From positions 28,636-92,635 of the forward strand of contig JABCZC010000009.1 in assembly GCA_013289875.1 (NCBI GenBank): a stretch of DNA of 64,000 bases, written 5' to 3'. Below are positions 17,738-27,372 of the stretch, one piece after another. Source of the stretch: Acidobacteriota bacterium. GTDB taxonomy: Bacteria > Acidobacteriota > Terriglobia > Terriglobales > Acidobacteriaceae. The first letter of the stretch is position 1. Each line of letters opens with the position of its first letter. Both the position numbers and the translations under genes were made by a program. The notes under the pieces are model-generated. The model was not told the DNA's origin. It made no database searches and was given only the letters and a program-made list of their open reading frames with translations.

Positions 17738-18727
17738 CTACTTATCCCTTGCGACGACGAAGTCTGGAACCCACAGCAGGGCCCGCTTGAAATCGGAGTC
17801 GGGGAGATCGGCGAGGGCTGCGCGTGCGGCTTCGGCGTACTGGAAGGCCGTGTTCATCGCGTAGTCGACCGATCCGTGGCGAGTGAGGATGGCGAGAATC
17901 TCGGCGTGCGTAACGACCTCGAAATTCTGGTCGATGAGGACGGTTTGAATCGCGGCGCGCTCGGCATCGCTGCCGTTTTCAAGGGCGTGGATGACCGCGA
18001 GCGTCGCCTTGCCTTCGCGCAGATCGCTGGCTACAGGTTTGCCCAGCACTTCTTCCGTCGCAGTGAGGTCGAGCACGTCGTCGACGATCTGAAACGCCAT
18101 TCCCAAAGAACGGCCATAGTCGCCCATCCGCTCCTCTGTGACGTCGGTGGCCAGCGCCAGGACGGAACCGAGCCGCATGGAGACTTCAAACAGGCAGGCC
18201 GTCTTGCGATAGATAAGCGAGTTGTACTCGTCCTCTGAGATCGACTGGCCGAGCTTCTCCATCTGCAGCAGTTCGCCTTCGACCATCTGCTGGGTGAGTC
18301 CGATGAGCAGGTCGAGAACCCGAAAATTGCGCTCGTCAAGAGCGACCTTGAAGGCCTGCATGTACAGCCAGTCGCCGGCGAGCACGCACTTGGCATTGCC
18401 CCAGGTGGTGTTGGCTGAGGGGCGGCCGCGGCGGGTGTCGGCGGCGTCGATAATGTCGTCGTGGACGAGCGTGGCGCTGTGCACCATCTCGACAACCGCG
18501 CCCAGGCGGATCATGCCATCGCCGCTGTACCCCTGGGACTTAGCGGAGAGCAGCAGGAGCGATGGGCGGATACGCTTGCCGCCGCCTTCGCGCAGGTAGC
18601 CGGAGATTTCAGTAATGGCCGCGACGGAGGAAACAGCGTCGGAGCAGAATTCGCGCTCGATGGCGCGCAGATCATCGCTGAGGAGATCGAAGACTTCTTT
18701 CGCCGTCGCTATGGCCAGTGTGCTCAC
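17738..18727 (-). CDS. Long-chain polyprenyl diphosphate synthase
   Basis: The 329-residue protein has both aspartate-rich motifs of trans-prenyltransferases: DDIIDAADTRRGRPS (first DDxxD, ~residue 95) and QIVDDVLDLTATEEVLGKP (second). GGGKRIRPSLLLLS is the isopentenyl diphosphate binding region. Length and sequence fit an octaprenyl/heptaprenyl (IspB/HepT-like) enzyme that makes the quinone side chain. The start is GTG. It is the last gene of a tight minus-strand string metG-tatD-yajQ-this gene (gap to yajQ 27 bp). Chain length cannot be read from sequence here. Confidence 0.92.
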   Translation of the reverse strand: MSTLAIATAKEVFDLLSDDLRAIEREFCSDAVSSVAAITEISGYLREGGGKRIRPSLLLLSAKSQGYSGDGMIRLGAVVEMVHSATLVHDDIIDAADTRRGRPSANTTWGNAKCVLAGDWLYMQAFKVALDERNFRVLDLLIGLTQQMVEGELLQMEKLGQSISEDEYNSLIYRKTACLFEVSMRLGSVLALATDVTEERMGDYGRSLGMAFQIVDDVLDLTATEEVLGKPVASDLREGKATLAVIHALENGSDAERAAIQTVLIDQNFEVVTHAEILAILTRHGSVDYAMNTAFQYAEAARAALADLPDSDFKRALLWVPDFVVARDK

Positions 18728-18754
18728 TCGGGCTGGTTGGGTTCCGGGCCTTTC

Positions 18755-19255
18755 CTAGTTTGAACGATAATTCGTGAATTGCATGTCGATGCCGAAGTCG
18801 TGACCCCTCAAAAGAGCAATGACCTCTTGTAGAGTATCGCGATCCTTGCCGCTGATGCGCACCGTATCACCCTGAATCGACGCCTGAGCCTTTTTCTTCG
18901 AGTCTTTGACGAGCCGGACAATTTCTTTCGCCTTCTCCGAAGCGATGCCCTGCTGGAGGGTGATCTTCTGGCGGACGCTGGAGCCGGAGGCCGGTTCGAC
19001 CTTGCCGTAGGTCAGGTTCTTGAGCGAGATGCCGCGCTTGACCAGCTTCTGTTGAAGGATTTCTGTTACGGCCTTCAGCTTGTATTCGTCGGCGGAGGCG
19101 AGCTGAATGGCGTCGTCGCCTTCGAGCCTGATCTCGGAGTGCGTGTTCTTCAGGTCGAAGCGATTGTGGACCTCTTTCGAAGCCTGGTCGATCGCGTTGC
19201 GGACCTCCTGGATGTCGACTTTGGAGACAATATCGAAGGAATTATCAGCTGCCAT
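18755..19255 (-). CDS. yajQ: YajQ family cyclic-di-GMP/nucleotide-binding protein
   Basis: The 166-residue protein matches YajQ end to end: FDIVSKVDIQEVRNAIDQA at the start, RFDLKNTHSEIRL, then GKVEPASGSSVRQKITLQQG and the C-terminal GHDFGIDMQFTNYR. The family folds as two ferredoxin-like domains; some members bind cyclic di-GMP and others bind nucleic acids. A GGAGGAA site precedes the ATG. It lies 49 bp after tatD and 27 bp before the prenyl synthase gene. Confidence 0.95.
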   Translation of the reverse strand: MAADNSFDIVSKVDIQEVRNAIDQASKEVHNRFDLKNTHSEIRLEGDDAIQLASADEYKLKAVTEILQQKLVKRGISLKNLTYGKVEPASGSSVRQKITLQQGIASEKAKEIVRLVKDSKKKAQASIQGDTVRISGKDRDTLQEVIALLRGHDFGIDMQFTNYRSN

Positions 19256-19304
19256 GGGTTGTTCCTCCTGCTTAGATTATCCGCTTCCCGCATTCGTCCC
19301 GGGG

Positions 19305-20135
19305 TCAACGAGCATTATCCGTTACCACTGTTGTACCGAAAAACCGGTGAAAGTTTTCAGTCGTACGGAAAGCGACCTCGTACGGCGCAATTGATTTCAC
19401 CTCGGCGACCTTGGTGGCGACCTCGGCGACCCAGGCCGGTTCGTTACGTTTGCCGCGGTTAGGAACGGGGGCGAGAAAGGGCGCGTCTGTCTCGATCAGG
19501 ACGAGATCGAGTGGGACCTGCGCGAGCACATCGCGGATGGGCTTCGCTTTGGGAAAAGTGATGTTACCGGCAAAGGAGATGAGGAAGCCGAGGTCCATCG
19601 CGCGGCGTGCGTGCGTCCACTCGCCGGTGAAGCAGTGCAGGATGCCACCGAGCGCAGTGGAAGACCACTCGGATTCGATCGTCGCGAGCGTGTCGTCCCA
19701 GGCGTTGGTTGAATTGTCCGAAGGCCGGCAGTGGATGATGATCGGCTTCCTGTGTGCCGCAGCGATCTCCATCTGCCGCGTGAAGACGGCTTTCTGCACC
19801 TCGCGGGGGGAGTGATCGTAGTAATAATCAAGACCGATTTCGCCACAGGCGACGACTTCGGGTTCGTCCAGAAGGCCGTCCAGCTTGGCATAGGCAGCGT
19901 GATCGGCGAGTCGCGCCTCGTGAGGATGGACTCCAGCGCTCGCGTAAATGGCCGGGATGCCAGGCCGATTTGCGTACTCCCGGGCAAGGTCGAGTGCCTG
20001 GTGCATGGTGTCCGGTCCATCTCCGATGCCGATGGAGAGAATGGTTCGAACGCCGGCGTCCCAGGCGCGGGCGAGCAATGCGTCACGGTCCTCGGAATAG
20101 CGCGGGCTATCGAGATGAGCGTGGGAATCGATCAT
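19305..20135 (-). CDS. tatD: TatD family metal-dependent hydrolase (DNase-like)
   Basis: The product begins MIDSHAHLDSPRYSEDR, carrying the HxH metal motif, and contains GEIGLDYYYDHSPREVQ (Glu ligand), IIHCRPSDN, ILHCFTG and LIETDAPFLAPVPNRGKRNEP, all diagnostic of TatD/YcfH amidohydrolase-fold enzymes. These proteins are 3'-5' exonucleases or metal-dependent DNases. A reading from 20237 adds 34 residues that overlap metG and is rejected, because the family starts at the MIDSH position. It lies 19 bp after the metG stop and so belongs to the same transcription unit. Confidence 0.92.
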   Translation of the reverse strand: MIDSHAHLDSPRYSEDRDALLARAWDAGVRTILSIGIGDGPDTMHQALDLAREYANRPGIPAIYASAGVHPHEARLADHAAYAKLDGLLDEPEVVACGEIGLDYYYDHSPREVQKAVFTRQMEIAAAHRKPIIIHCRPSDNSTNAWDDTLATIESEWSSTALGGILHCFTGEWTHARRAMDLGFLISFAGNITFPKAKPIRDVLAQVPLDLVLIETDAPFLAPVPNRGKRNEPAWVAEVATKVAEVKSIAPYEVAFRTTENFHRFFGTTVVTDNAR

Positions 20136-20154
20136 TATCTGAAAGTGCTCACCA

Positions 20155-22248
20155 TTACTTGAGCCGTGCGCCGATCTCGATCTCTTCAAGGAAGCCCGCG
20201 AGGACGGGTTTGCCCGCTTCGCCAAGGGATGCAGCAACGATCATCCCGTTCGATTCGAGGCCCCGCAGCTTGCGGGGCGCGAGGTTGGCGACGATGACCA
20301 CCTTGCGGCCGATGAGCGTCTCGGGCGCGTAGGCCTCGGCGATTCCGGCCAAGATCTGACGTGTTTCGTAACCGAGATCGACTTCGAGACGCAGAAGTTT
20401 GTCGGCTTTGGGGACACGCTCCGCGACCTTAATCTGCGCAACGCGGAGTTCGACCTTGAGGAAGTCGTCGATGGTGATTTTTTCGGGGACCGGCGTAGTT
20501 GCCATGGGTGCGGCGGTGGCCGGACCGGACGCGGCGGGAGCGATGGAAGGAGGCGCGGATTCTTCTCCGGCTGCGGCGGCGAGACCGTCGGTCTCAGCAG
20601 GCGCGGGAACGGCGGTCTGGGTAGTTTCGATGGGCGCTGATGCGCTTAGAGGAATCTTGCTTTCAGTGACAGTGGCGTTGGCTTGTTCGATTTCCTGCAT
20701 ACGAGTAATTGCGTCCTTTTCTGCGCGTGGGAAGACGGGGCCGATTTCGCCAAGCTGTGTTCCGGGTTTCAGGCCGCCCCAGGTTAGATTCTTCAGGTCG
20801 GCCTTTTGGATGTCGCCGAGGCCGAGCTGAGTCCAGACTTTAGATGCCGCGTCGGGAATGACCGGATAGACAAGCGCGGTGATGATGCGGATGGCTTCGG
20901 CGGCTGTGTATAGAACAGTGGCGCGGAACGCGCGCTGCTGTTCGTCGGTGATGCTGTCGGGCTGCTTCCATGGAGCGCTCGCGGTGAGGTAGCCGTCGAC
21001 CGCGGCAACCATCGTCCATGCGCTTTCCAGCGCGCGTGAGAAGTCCAGCGCGTCGATGGAACGGTTGAAGGCTGCGATTGCATTCGGAGCCTCGGTCGCG
21101 ATCGAATCCGCCTGAAGGCCTGTTGCCTCCGGAACAACCCCATCGAAATACTTCCCGATCATGGTTAGCGTGCGGCTGACGAGATTTCCATAGCCATTGG
21201 CGAGGTCGGAGTTGTATCGCTGCACGAGCGCGTCGAAGGAGAAGCTGCCGTCCTGTCCGAAGACGACCTCGCGCAGCAGAAAGTAGCGAAGCGCATCGGC
21301 TCCAAGGACATCGAGGATGGTTTCCGCGCGGACGATGTTGCCGCGCGACTTCGACATCTTGCTCTCTTCAAACAGCAGCCAGCCGTGAGCGACGATACTT
21401 TTGGGCGGCGGTAGTCCTGCGGCCATCAGAAACGCAGGCCAGTAGACGCAGTGGAAGCGAGTGATCTCTTTGCCGACGATGTGCAGGTCGGCGGGCCAGT
21501 ATTTCTCAAACTTTGCCTTGTCTGCCGGGTCGTCGCTGCCATAGCCGATGGCACTGATGTAGTTAATCAGTGCGTCCATCCAGACGTAGATGACGTGCTT
21601 CTCGTCGCCGGGAACGGGGATGCCCCACTTGAAGCTGGTGCGGCTTACGGACTGGTCCTTGAGGCCGGCTTTGACGAACGAGATGACTTCGTTGCGGCGC
21701 GTCTCGGGCCGGATGAATTCTGGGTGGGCCTCGTAGTATTCGAGCAGCGTGCGCTCGAAGGCCGATAGCTTGAAGAAATAATTTTCCTCGTTGACGGTCT
21801 CGGTGATGCGGCCGCAGTCGGGACAGGGCGCGCCCGGCGGAACGTCGACAAAAGCCTCGTCGGAGACGCAGTACTGGCCGGTGTAGGAGCCCTTGTAGAT
21901 GTATCCGCGTTCCCTGAGCAGCGTGAAGAGCTTTTCTACTCCGCGCTTGTGGCGCGGCTCTGTGGTGCGAATGAAGTCGTCATAGGTGAGGCCCATGCGA
22001 TCCCAAAGGGCCCGGAACTGCGCCGCTACCTGGTCGGTAAACTCCTGCGGGCTGCAGTTTGCCTTCTCGGCCGAGCGCTGAATCTTCTGTCCATGCTCGT
22101 CGGTTCCGGTGAGGAAGAAGGTGTCGACGCCCTGGGCGCGTTTGCGCCGCGCGATCACATCCGCAACAACCGTGGTGTAGGTGGTTCCGATGTGCGGGCG
22201 CGCGTTGACGTAATAAATGGGAGTGGTGAGATAGAACTTATTTGACAT
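20155..22248 (-). CDS. metG: Methionyl-tRNA synthetase with fused C-terminal tRNA-binding domain
   Basis: The catalytic start KFYLTTPIYYVNARPHIGTT holds the HIGH-type motif (HIGT), and KMSKSRGN is the KMSKS loop. A zinc-knuckle remnant CVSDEAFVDVPPGAPCPDCG is visible. The core is followed by an Ala/Pro-rich linker (~residues 540-610), then a TRBD/Trbp111-like domain (DFLKVELRVAQIKVAERVPK ... GMIVAAS) that binds tRNA and helps dimerisation. I start at ATG 22248 by homology; a GTG at 22293 would add 15 residues. The gene heads the minus-strand string with tatD, yajQ and the prenyl synthase, and diverges from argS across ~160 bp. Confidence 0.96.
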   Translation of the reverse strand: MSNKFYLTTPIYYVNARPHIGTTYTTVVADVIARRKRAQGVDTFFLTGTDEHGQKIQRSAEKANCSPQEFTDQVAAQFRALWDRMGLTYDDFIRTTEPRHKRGVEKLFTLLRERGYIYKGSYTGQYCVSDEAFVDVPPGAPCPDCGRITETVNEENYFFKLSAFERTLLEYYEAHPEFIRPETRRNEVISFVKAGLKDQSVSRTSFKWGIPVPGDEKHVIYVWMDALINYISAIGYGSDDPADKAKFEKYWPADLHIVGKEITRFHCVYWPAFLMAAGLPPPKSIVAHGWLLFEESKMSKSRGNIVRAETILDVLGADALRYFLLREVVFGQDGSFSFDALVQRYNSDLANGYGNLVSRTLTMIGKYFDGVVPEATGLQADSIATEAPNAIAAFNRSIDALDFSRALESAWTMVAAVDGYLTASAPWKQPDSITDEQQRAFRATVLYTAAEAIRIITALVYPVIPDAASKVWTQLGLGDIQKADLKNLTWGGLKPGTQLGEIGPVFPRAEKDAITRMQEIEQANATVTESKIPLSASAPIETTQTAVPAPAETDGLAAAAGEESAPPSIAPAASGPATAAPMATTPVPEKITIDDFLKVELRVAQIKVAERVPKADKLLRLEVDLGYETRQILAGIAEAYAPETLIGRKVVIVANLAPRKLRGLESNGMIVAASLGEAGKPVLAGFLEEIEIGARLK

Positions 22249-22411
22249 GCGAGGCAGTAGATGCGCGCTCTTGCGATTGAATTCTTCTTTCACAATCTTA
22301 ACAGGATGTATGGGTTGGCCGAGCGGCGGTGGGTCAACGGATGGAGGGAAGAGTGTGTAGAATCAGCCAAGAAAATCAGAGAATTTTGAGAAGCGTGCAG
22401 GTGTTGCGAAC

Positions 22412-24436
22412 GTGTATCTAAGAGAGCAGAAAAAGCTTGAAGAGCGGCTACGCGCGGTCCTGCGCAACTTGTATCAGATCGAGCCCGAGAACCTGGTGAT
22501 TGAGCAGCCTCCCGAGATTAAATTCGGCGAGTATGCCCTGCCGGTAGCATTTGAGCTCGCGCGCAAGCTGCGAAGGGCTCCCCGCAAAATCGCCGAGGAA
22601 CTGGTCTCAGCGCTAGGCTCGGTCGAGGGCTTTGCAGGCTTCGAGGTCGCCGGCGCGGGATATATCAACGCGCGCCTGGATCGCGGCGCGGCGATGCAGG
22701 AGATTGCCGCAAGCAGCGAGCTTGAGACGTCGAGCGAGCATCTGCATTCGCTGGTCGAGCACACCAGTATCAATCCCAACAAGGCCGCCCACGTGGGGCA
22801 TCTGCGCAATGCGATTCTGGGCGACACGTTTGTGCGGCTACTGCGCGCGGCGGGACAGAAGGTGGATGTCCAGAATTACATCGACAACACCGGCGTGCAG
22901 GTGGCCGATATCGTTGTCGGCCTAATGCATCTGGAAGGCTTGTCGCTAAGCGGTGTGCAGGCGCTGATGGCGCGGCTCTCCGATGCCGGCGAACGGATCG
23001 ATTTCTACTGCTGGGATCTGTATGCGCGCGCATCGCAGTGGTACGAGGCGGATCCCTCGCAAAAAGAGGCACGGAAAAAGATTCGGCTGGACACGCTGCA
23101 CGCGATCGAGCAGGGTGGAAACGACGCCGCGCAGATCGGCGAGCTGATTTCGACGGCGGTACTCCGGCGGCATCTGGAGACGATGTTGCGGCTGGATATC
23201 GAGTATGACTTTCTGCCGCGTGAGAGTGAGATTCTGCGTCTGCACTTTTGGGAGAGCGCATTCGAGCAACTGAAGGCCAAGGGCGTGCTCTACTTCGAGA
23301 CTGACGGCAAGAACAAGGGCTGCTGGGTGATGAAGCGCGGCACTGGCCGCACGGGCAACGCGCTTCGCGATGAAGCGGTTGATGACCTTGAAGAGCCAGC
23401 TGCTTCCGACGGTCCCGACGAAGACGCCAAAGTCATTGTTCGCTCAAACGGCACGGTGACCTACGTCGGCAAGGACATCGCCTATCATCTTTGGAAGTTC
23501 GGGTTGCTGGGGCGCGACTTCGGATACCGGAGATTCTTCGAATACCCCGACCGCGAGTGCTGGATATCGGCGGAGAGCAGCGAAGACGATCATCCGCACT
23601 TTGGCGAAGCCCAGGCCATCTACAACGTGATCGATTCGCGACAGGCCGATCCGCAGGCGAATGTGATCGAGGCACTGCGCGGTCTCGGATACTCCGAGCA
23701 GGCCGCACACTACACCCATTTCTCTTACGAGATGGTTGCATTGACGCCGCGCTGCGCGCTCGAGCTGGGCTACGAGGTTTCTGAAGAAGATCAGGGGCGG
23801 CCTTATATCGAGGTTTCGGGGCGCAAGGGCTTCGGAGTAAAAGCCGACGACCTCATCGACAAGCTGATCGCCGCCACGCAGCAGGAAGTAGACGAGCGGC
23901 ATCCGGAACGGGACGCAGGGAAGCGGGAGCAGATCGCGAAAGAAATCGCCGTCGGCGCGCTGCGCTACTTCATGCTGAAGTACACGCGAAATTCGGTGAT
24001 CGCCTTCGACTTCAAGGATGCGCTCAGCTTTGAAGGCGAGACCGGGCCGTACATACAATACGCGGTGGTGCGGACGCGCAGCATCTTTCGTAAGGGCGAG
24101 ACGACTCCCGAACAAGCGCTCGCTGACGTGGCCGGCGTGGATGCAGCGCCCTATCTGGCTGGCGAGGACGCAGACAGTATCTGGCAGCTATGGCTGCGCG
24201 CGGCGAAAACCTCTCTGCTGCTCGAGCAATGCATCGCCACGGCTGAGCCTGCCTATCTCGCGAGGCATGCATTTCAGCTGGCGCAGGACTTCAGCAACTT
24301 CTACCGCAGGCACCACATTCTGACCGAGGGCGATCCGGCCAAGAAAAAGCTTCTCCTGGCAACGGCGGCGGTGGCGCAGCGAGAGCTAATCCGGTCGCTG
24401 AGTCGGCTGGGAATCAGTGCTCCCGAAGTGATGTAG
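22412..24436 (+). CDS. argS: Arginyl-tRNA synthetase
   Basis: The 674-residue enzyme has the N-terminal additional domain, the signature HTSINPNKAAHVGHLRNAILGD region containing HVGH, and the class Ia core. The anticodon-binding alpha-helical end FQLAQDFSNFYRRHHILTEG is typical of ArgRS. At ~100 residues above the usual bacterial length it carries insertions, for example an acidic stretch around EAVDDLEEPAASDGPDEDAK. The start is GTG at 22412. It attaches Arg to its tRNA in the cytoplasm. It is divergent from metG, and the convergent pstS-like gene ends 30 bp downstream. Confidence 0.96.
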   Translation: MYLREQKKLEERLRAVLRNLYQIEPENLVIEQPPEIKFGEYALPVAFELARKLRRAPRKIAEELVSALGSVEGFAGFEVAGAGYINARLDRGAAMQEIAASSELETSSEHLHSLVEHTSINPNKAAHVGHLRNAILGDTFVRLLRAAGQKVDVQNYIDNTGVQVADIVVGLMHLEGLSLSGVQALMARLSDAGERIDFYCWDLYARASQWYEADPSQKEARKKIRLDTLHAIEQGGNDAAQIGELISTAVLRRHLETMLRLDIEYDFLPRESEILRLHFWESAFEQLKAKGVLYFETDGKNKGCWVMKRGTGRTGNALRDEAVDDLEEPAASDGPDEDAKVIVRSNGTVTYVGKDIAYHLWKFGLLGRDFGYRRFFEYPDRECWISAESSEDDHPHFGEAQAIYNVIDSRQADPQANVIEALRGLGYSEQAAHYTHFSYEMVALTPRCALELGYEVSEEDQGRPYIEVSGRKGFGVKADDLIDKLIAATQQEVDERHPERDAGKREQIAKEIAVGALRYFMLKYTRNSVIAFDFKDALSFEGETGPYIQYAVVRTRSIFRKGETTPEQALADVAGVDAAPYLAGEDADSIWQLWLRAAKTSLLLEQCIATAEPAYLARHAFQLAQDFSNFYRRHHILTEGDPAKKKLLLATAAVAQRELIRSLSRLGISAPEVM

Positions 24437-24466
24437 AGCGTCTTTTGTGCCGGTGACAGTTACGTG

Positions 24467-25516
24467 CTACTGGATCGGCTGACCAGCGGCTGTCATTTGA
24501 TTGATCTGTTGCTGATCGAACTGCTTCATCCCGTCGGGCAGCGGCGCGTAGTTGAGCGATCCAGCGGTAGGTTGGCCGTCGGTAATGATGTATTGAACAA
24601 AGTTCTTGAGCGCAGCCCGCTTGGCCTTGTCCGGCCCATCCTTCGGGATGATGAGAAATGTCAGCGTCGAGATCGGATAGGCATCGATTGCCACTGCCGG
24701 CGGATTGACGATCGGTTGCCGGGGGTCCTGGGAGAGCTGGGCGGTAAAGGCGTTGATGGCCGCGGTCGTACTCTGCGCGGTTGGGGCAATGTAATTGCCG
24801 GCTTGATTCTTGATCTTCGCGACGGGAAGGTGATTCTGCTCTGCGTAGGTCAGTTCCACGTAACCGATGGCGCCTGGAGACTGGCGAAGCTGGCCGGTAA
24901 CACCTTCGCTGCCCTTGCCACCGAGTCCGAGCGGCCACTGCACGCTGTTGCCCTTGCCGACCTTCGATTGCCAGTCAGGGCTGACGGCAGAGAGATAGGT
25001 CGTGAAGGCATCGGTGGTTCCGCTGCCCTCGGCACGATGGACGACCACAATGGGCATTGAAGGAAGCGTCACGCCCGGGTTGTCCTTGGCGAGGCGCGGG
25101 TCATTCCACGTTTTGACGGTCCCGAGAAAGATTCCGGCGAGGGTTTCGGGGGAAAGCTGGAGCGGTTGCGTCACCTCAGTCATGTTGTAGGTAATGCAGA
25201 CCGGACCGGCCGTCTCCGGTATCTGGATGACCGGGGTCATGCCCGATAGCTGTTGGTCGGAAAGAGGCGCGTCGGAGGCGCCGAAGTCCACTGTGCCGGC
25301 CTTCACTTGCTGTACTCCTCCACCGGAGCCGATGGACTGGTAATTGATTTGGACGCTGGGGTGGGCTTGGGAGAAATCATTGATCCAGCGGGTCATGACA
25401 GGATAGACAAAGCTGCTGCCGGCTCCAGAAAGCTGGACATTGCTGGAGGATTTGCAGCCGGTGAGGGCCAGTGCGGCGAGGACGAGCAGGGATGCGGCAC
25501 GAATTCGGCTATGCAT
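24467..25516 (-). CDS. pstS: PstS-like phosphate-binding lipoprotein
   Basis: The lipoprotein signal has a clear lipobox (LAALALTGCKSSS). The mature part opens LSGAGSSFVYPVMTRWINDF and continues YQSIGSGGGVQQVKAGTVDFGASDAPL, the phosphate-binding loops of PstS. RAEGSGTTDAFTTYLS is a third conserved loop. It would deliver phosphate to a PstCAB permease, but no pstC, pstA, pstB or phoU lies nearby, so it is either a stand-alone receptor or serves genes elsewhere. Convergent with argS. Confidence 0.9.
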   Translation of the reverse strand: MHSRIRAASLLVLAALALTGCKSSSNVQLSGAGSSFVYPVMTRWINDFSQAHPSVQINYQSIGSGGGVQQVKAGTVDFGASDAPLSDQQLSGMTPVIQIPETAGPVCITYNMTEVTQPLQLSPETLAGIFLGTVKTWNDPRLAKDNPGVTLPSMPIVVVHRAEGSGTTDAFTTYLSAVSPDWQSKVGKGNSVQWPLGLGGKGSEGVTGQLRQSPGAIGYVELTYAEQNHLPVAKIKNQAGNYIAPTAQSTTAAINAFTAQLSQDPRQPIVNPPAVAIDAYPISTLTFLIIPKDGPDKAKRAALKNFVQYIITDGQPTAGSLNYAPLPDGMKQFDQQQINQMTAAGQPIQ

Positions 25517-25741
25517 TCTTTCCTCCAGGGCAGGAGATCTTCAGGCGAATGCGATGAGCAGATGCGGGCCTGGGTTGGTTCTACAGGCTCAACGACTTGA
25601 TCTCGCCACTCAATTTAGCATTCTGTAGCTTTGGATTCGACAGAGCAATCCCGGCTCGCAAAGATTCACCGGATTTTTGCTTACCCGCCGGCTCGTGCTG
25701 TCCTGGGATGGTGTTGAGTAAACCGATCTCTATGGCTAAGG

Positions 25742-26434
25742 CTACACTTTGAAGGGGAGCACGTCGCGACAGGTGTCGTAAATATGGCGGTGTGCATCCT
25801 GGGGGGATTCCATTAGCTGGACCGCACTCGATGATTTGCCGCCCAGATGCGTGCATGCGACGCCGACAAGGCGGATGCGATATCCCTGCCGCCGGACTTC
25901 GCAACTCAGCCAATAGTCGTAGCAAAAATACCCGATCGGCGTTCCGACCGGCCATCCGCCGGTCTTCTCGAGAATTTCGCGCCGGACGAACATGGCGAAC
26001 CCATCCAGCACCGCAACATCGCACGCTCTTGTGAATCTCTTTCCGTGGCGTTCCGCGTCGAACATATTCGAGCGGAAGTCGGAGCGCCCGAGTTGAGTCA
26101 GGCGATATGGCGTCTGATAGAGACTCTCCGACCCATGCCGGAGAGCGCCGCCAAATCCGACCATCCCCACCTCCGGATCGTCGAACTCCTTGATCACCCG
26201 GGCAAACCATTCTTCGTCTCGCACTATGACATCGTCGTGAACATATCCGAGGATGGAAGATGAAGTGGATTCCAGTCCCTGCTGATAGGCCTGAAGAATG
26301 CTGAGATGACCCTGCGCGCTGTGGATCAGGTGAAGGTGCGCTCCCGAAGTCACGTCTTCGGTGGGAAACCAGGAGCGGACGCACTTCTCCCATCCGGACC
26401 ACTTCAGCGTCGCGACGATGAGTGTCAGATCCAT
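25742..26434 (-). CDS. Glycosyltransferase family 2-like protein
   Basis: The 230-residue product looks like a GT-A glycosyltransferase: LTLIVATLKW at the N-terminus, GYVHDDVIVRDEEWF as the acidic donor/metal motif, DVAVLDGFAMFVRREILEKT, and the acceptor-side FCYDYWLSCEVRRQGYRIRL near the end. The canonical DxD is replaced by HDD. It is probably cytoplasmic and involved in surface glycan synthesis, but no other glycan genes are adjacent, so its pathway is unknown. The 225 bp between this gene and pstS hold no gene I can support. Confidence 0.75.
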   Translation of the reverse strand: MDLTLIVATLKWSGWEKCVRSWFPTEDVTSGAHLHLIHSAQGHLSILQAYQQGLESTSSSILGYVHDDVIVRDEEWFARVIKEFDDPEVGMVGFGGALRHGSESLYQTPYRLTQLGRSDFRSNMFDAERHGKRFTRACDVAVLDGFAMFVRREILEKTGGWPVGTPIGYFCYDYWLSCEVRRQGYRIRLVGVACTHLGGKSSSAVQLMESPQDAHRHIYDTCRDVLPFKV

Positions 26435-26467
26435 GAAGCCGCCTCGGGGAGCCGCCTCGGCGGACAG

Positions 26468-27307
26468 TTAGCCCGCGGCGAGTTCTTTTGCTCGCTGCGT
26501 GGCACGCATGACAGCTTTGATGAGGGTGACGCGCAGGCCACCTTCTTCGAGCTCCAGGATGCCGTCGATGGTGCATCCGGCAGGCGTGGTTACCGCGTCC
26601 TTGAGCAGCGCGGGATGGTAACCCGTTTCCAGCACCATGCGGGCTGCGCCGTAGGTGGTCTGGGCGGCGAGTAGCGTGGCGATGTCGCGGGGCAGTCCAA
26701 CCTTGACTCCGGCCTCGGCGAGCGATTCGAGAATGATGTAGATGTAGGCTGGACCGCTGGCTGAGAGGCCGGTGACAGCGTCCATGTGCTTCTCGTCGAC
26801 GATGACGGTGCGGCCAATGGTCTCGAAGATGCGGGTGGCGAAGGCCATTTGCGGCTCGGTGACGTAGCGGCCGCGGCAGAGCGCGGAGATGCCCGCACCC
26901 AGCATGGATGGTGTGTTGGGCATGGAGCGGATGACGGGAATTTCGATGCCTGCGGCCTGTTCGATGGCAGCTGTTTTTACGGAGGCGGCGAAGGAAATGA
27001 GTAGTTTGCCGGTGGTGAGCGCCGGGCTGATCTGCGCGATCAGATCGGGGATCTGGAAGGGTTTGACGCCGAGCAGGATAACATCGGCCTGCTCGACTAC
27101 GGCGCGGTTGTCGGTCGAGACTTGGACACCCCACTGCGCGGAGAGCGCCGCGGCGCGGTCGGCGTGGGCGACGGTGGCGAGAAGTTGGTCAGGGTGCAGG
27201 ATCTGTTGTTTGAGGAAGGCCTGGATGAGAATTCCGCCCATCTTGCCGGCTCCGAGCACGGCGACACGTAACTTTGAGAGATCCTGGTCGATTGCTGCGG
27301 TGTTCAT
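26468..27307 (-). CDS. proC: Pyrroline-5-carboxylate reductase
   Basis: The N-terminal Rossmann motif VAVLGAGKMGGILIQAFLK and the C-terminal signature ALMDAVTGLSASGPAYIY-like region (here MDAVTGLSASGPAYIYIILE) identify ProC, the last enzyme of proline synthesis. VIRSMPNTPSMLGAGISALC is another fixed block. The start MNTAAIDQ at 27307 is chosen; a longer reading to 27739 only adds antisense DNA of the next gene. It is followed 33 bp downstream by the GT2 gene. The product uses NADPH in the cytoplasm. Confidence 0.95.
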   Translation of the reverse strand: MNTAAIDQDLSKLRVAVLGAGKMGGILIQAFLKQQILHPDQLLATVAHADRAAALSAQWGVQVSTDNRAVVEQADVILLGVKPFQIPDLIAQISPALTTGKLLISFAASVKTAAIEQAAGIEIPVIRSMPNTPSMLGAGISALCRGRYVTEPQMAFATRIFETIGRTVIVDEKHMDAVTGLSASGPAYIYIILESLAEAGVKVGLPRDIATLLAAQTTYGAARMVLETGYHPALLKDAVTTPAGCTIDGILELEEGGLRVTLIKAVMRATQRAKELAAG

Positions 27308-27372
27308 GGTCTTTCCAGAGTACAGGAGCGGGTGTTTTGAGGCTGACTGTCCAGTACCTATAAAATGGGCAG

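Noticed and set aside
25581..27134. Long 517-residue minus-strand open frame overlapping proC and the GT2 gene
   Set aside because: It is Arg/Pro/His-rich with no recognisable domain and runs in another frame through two well-supported genes; a GC-driven shadow.
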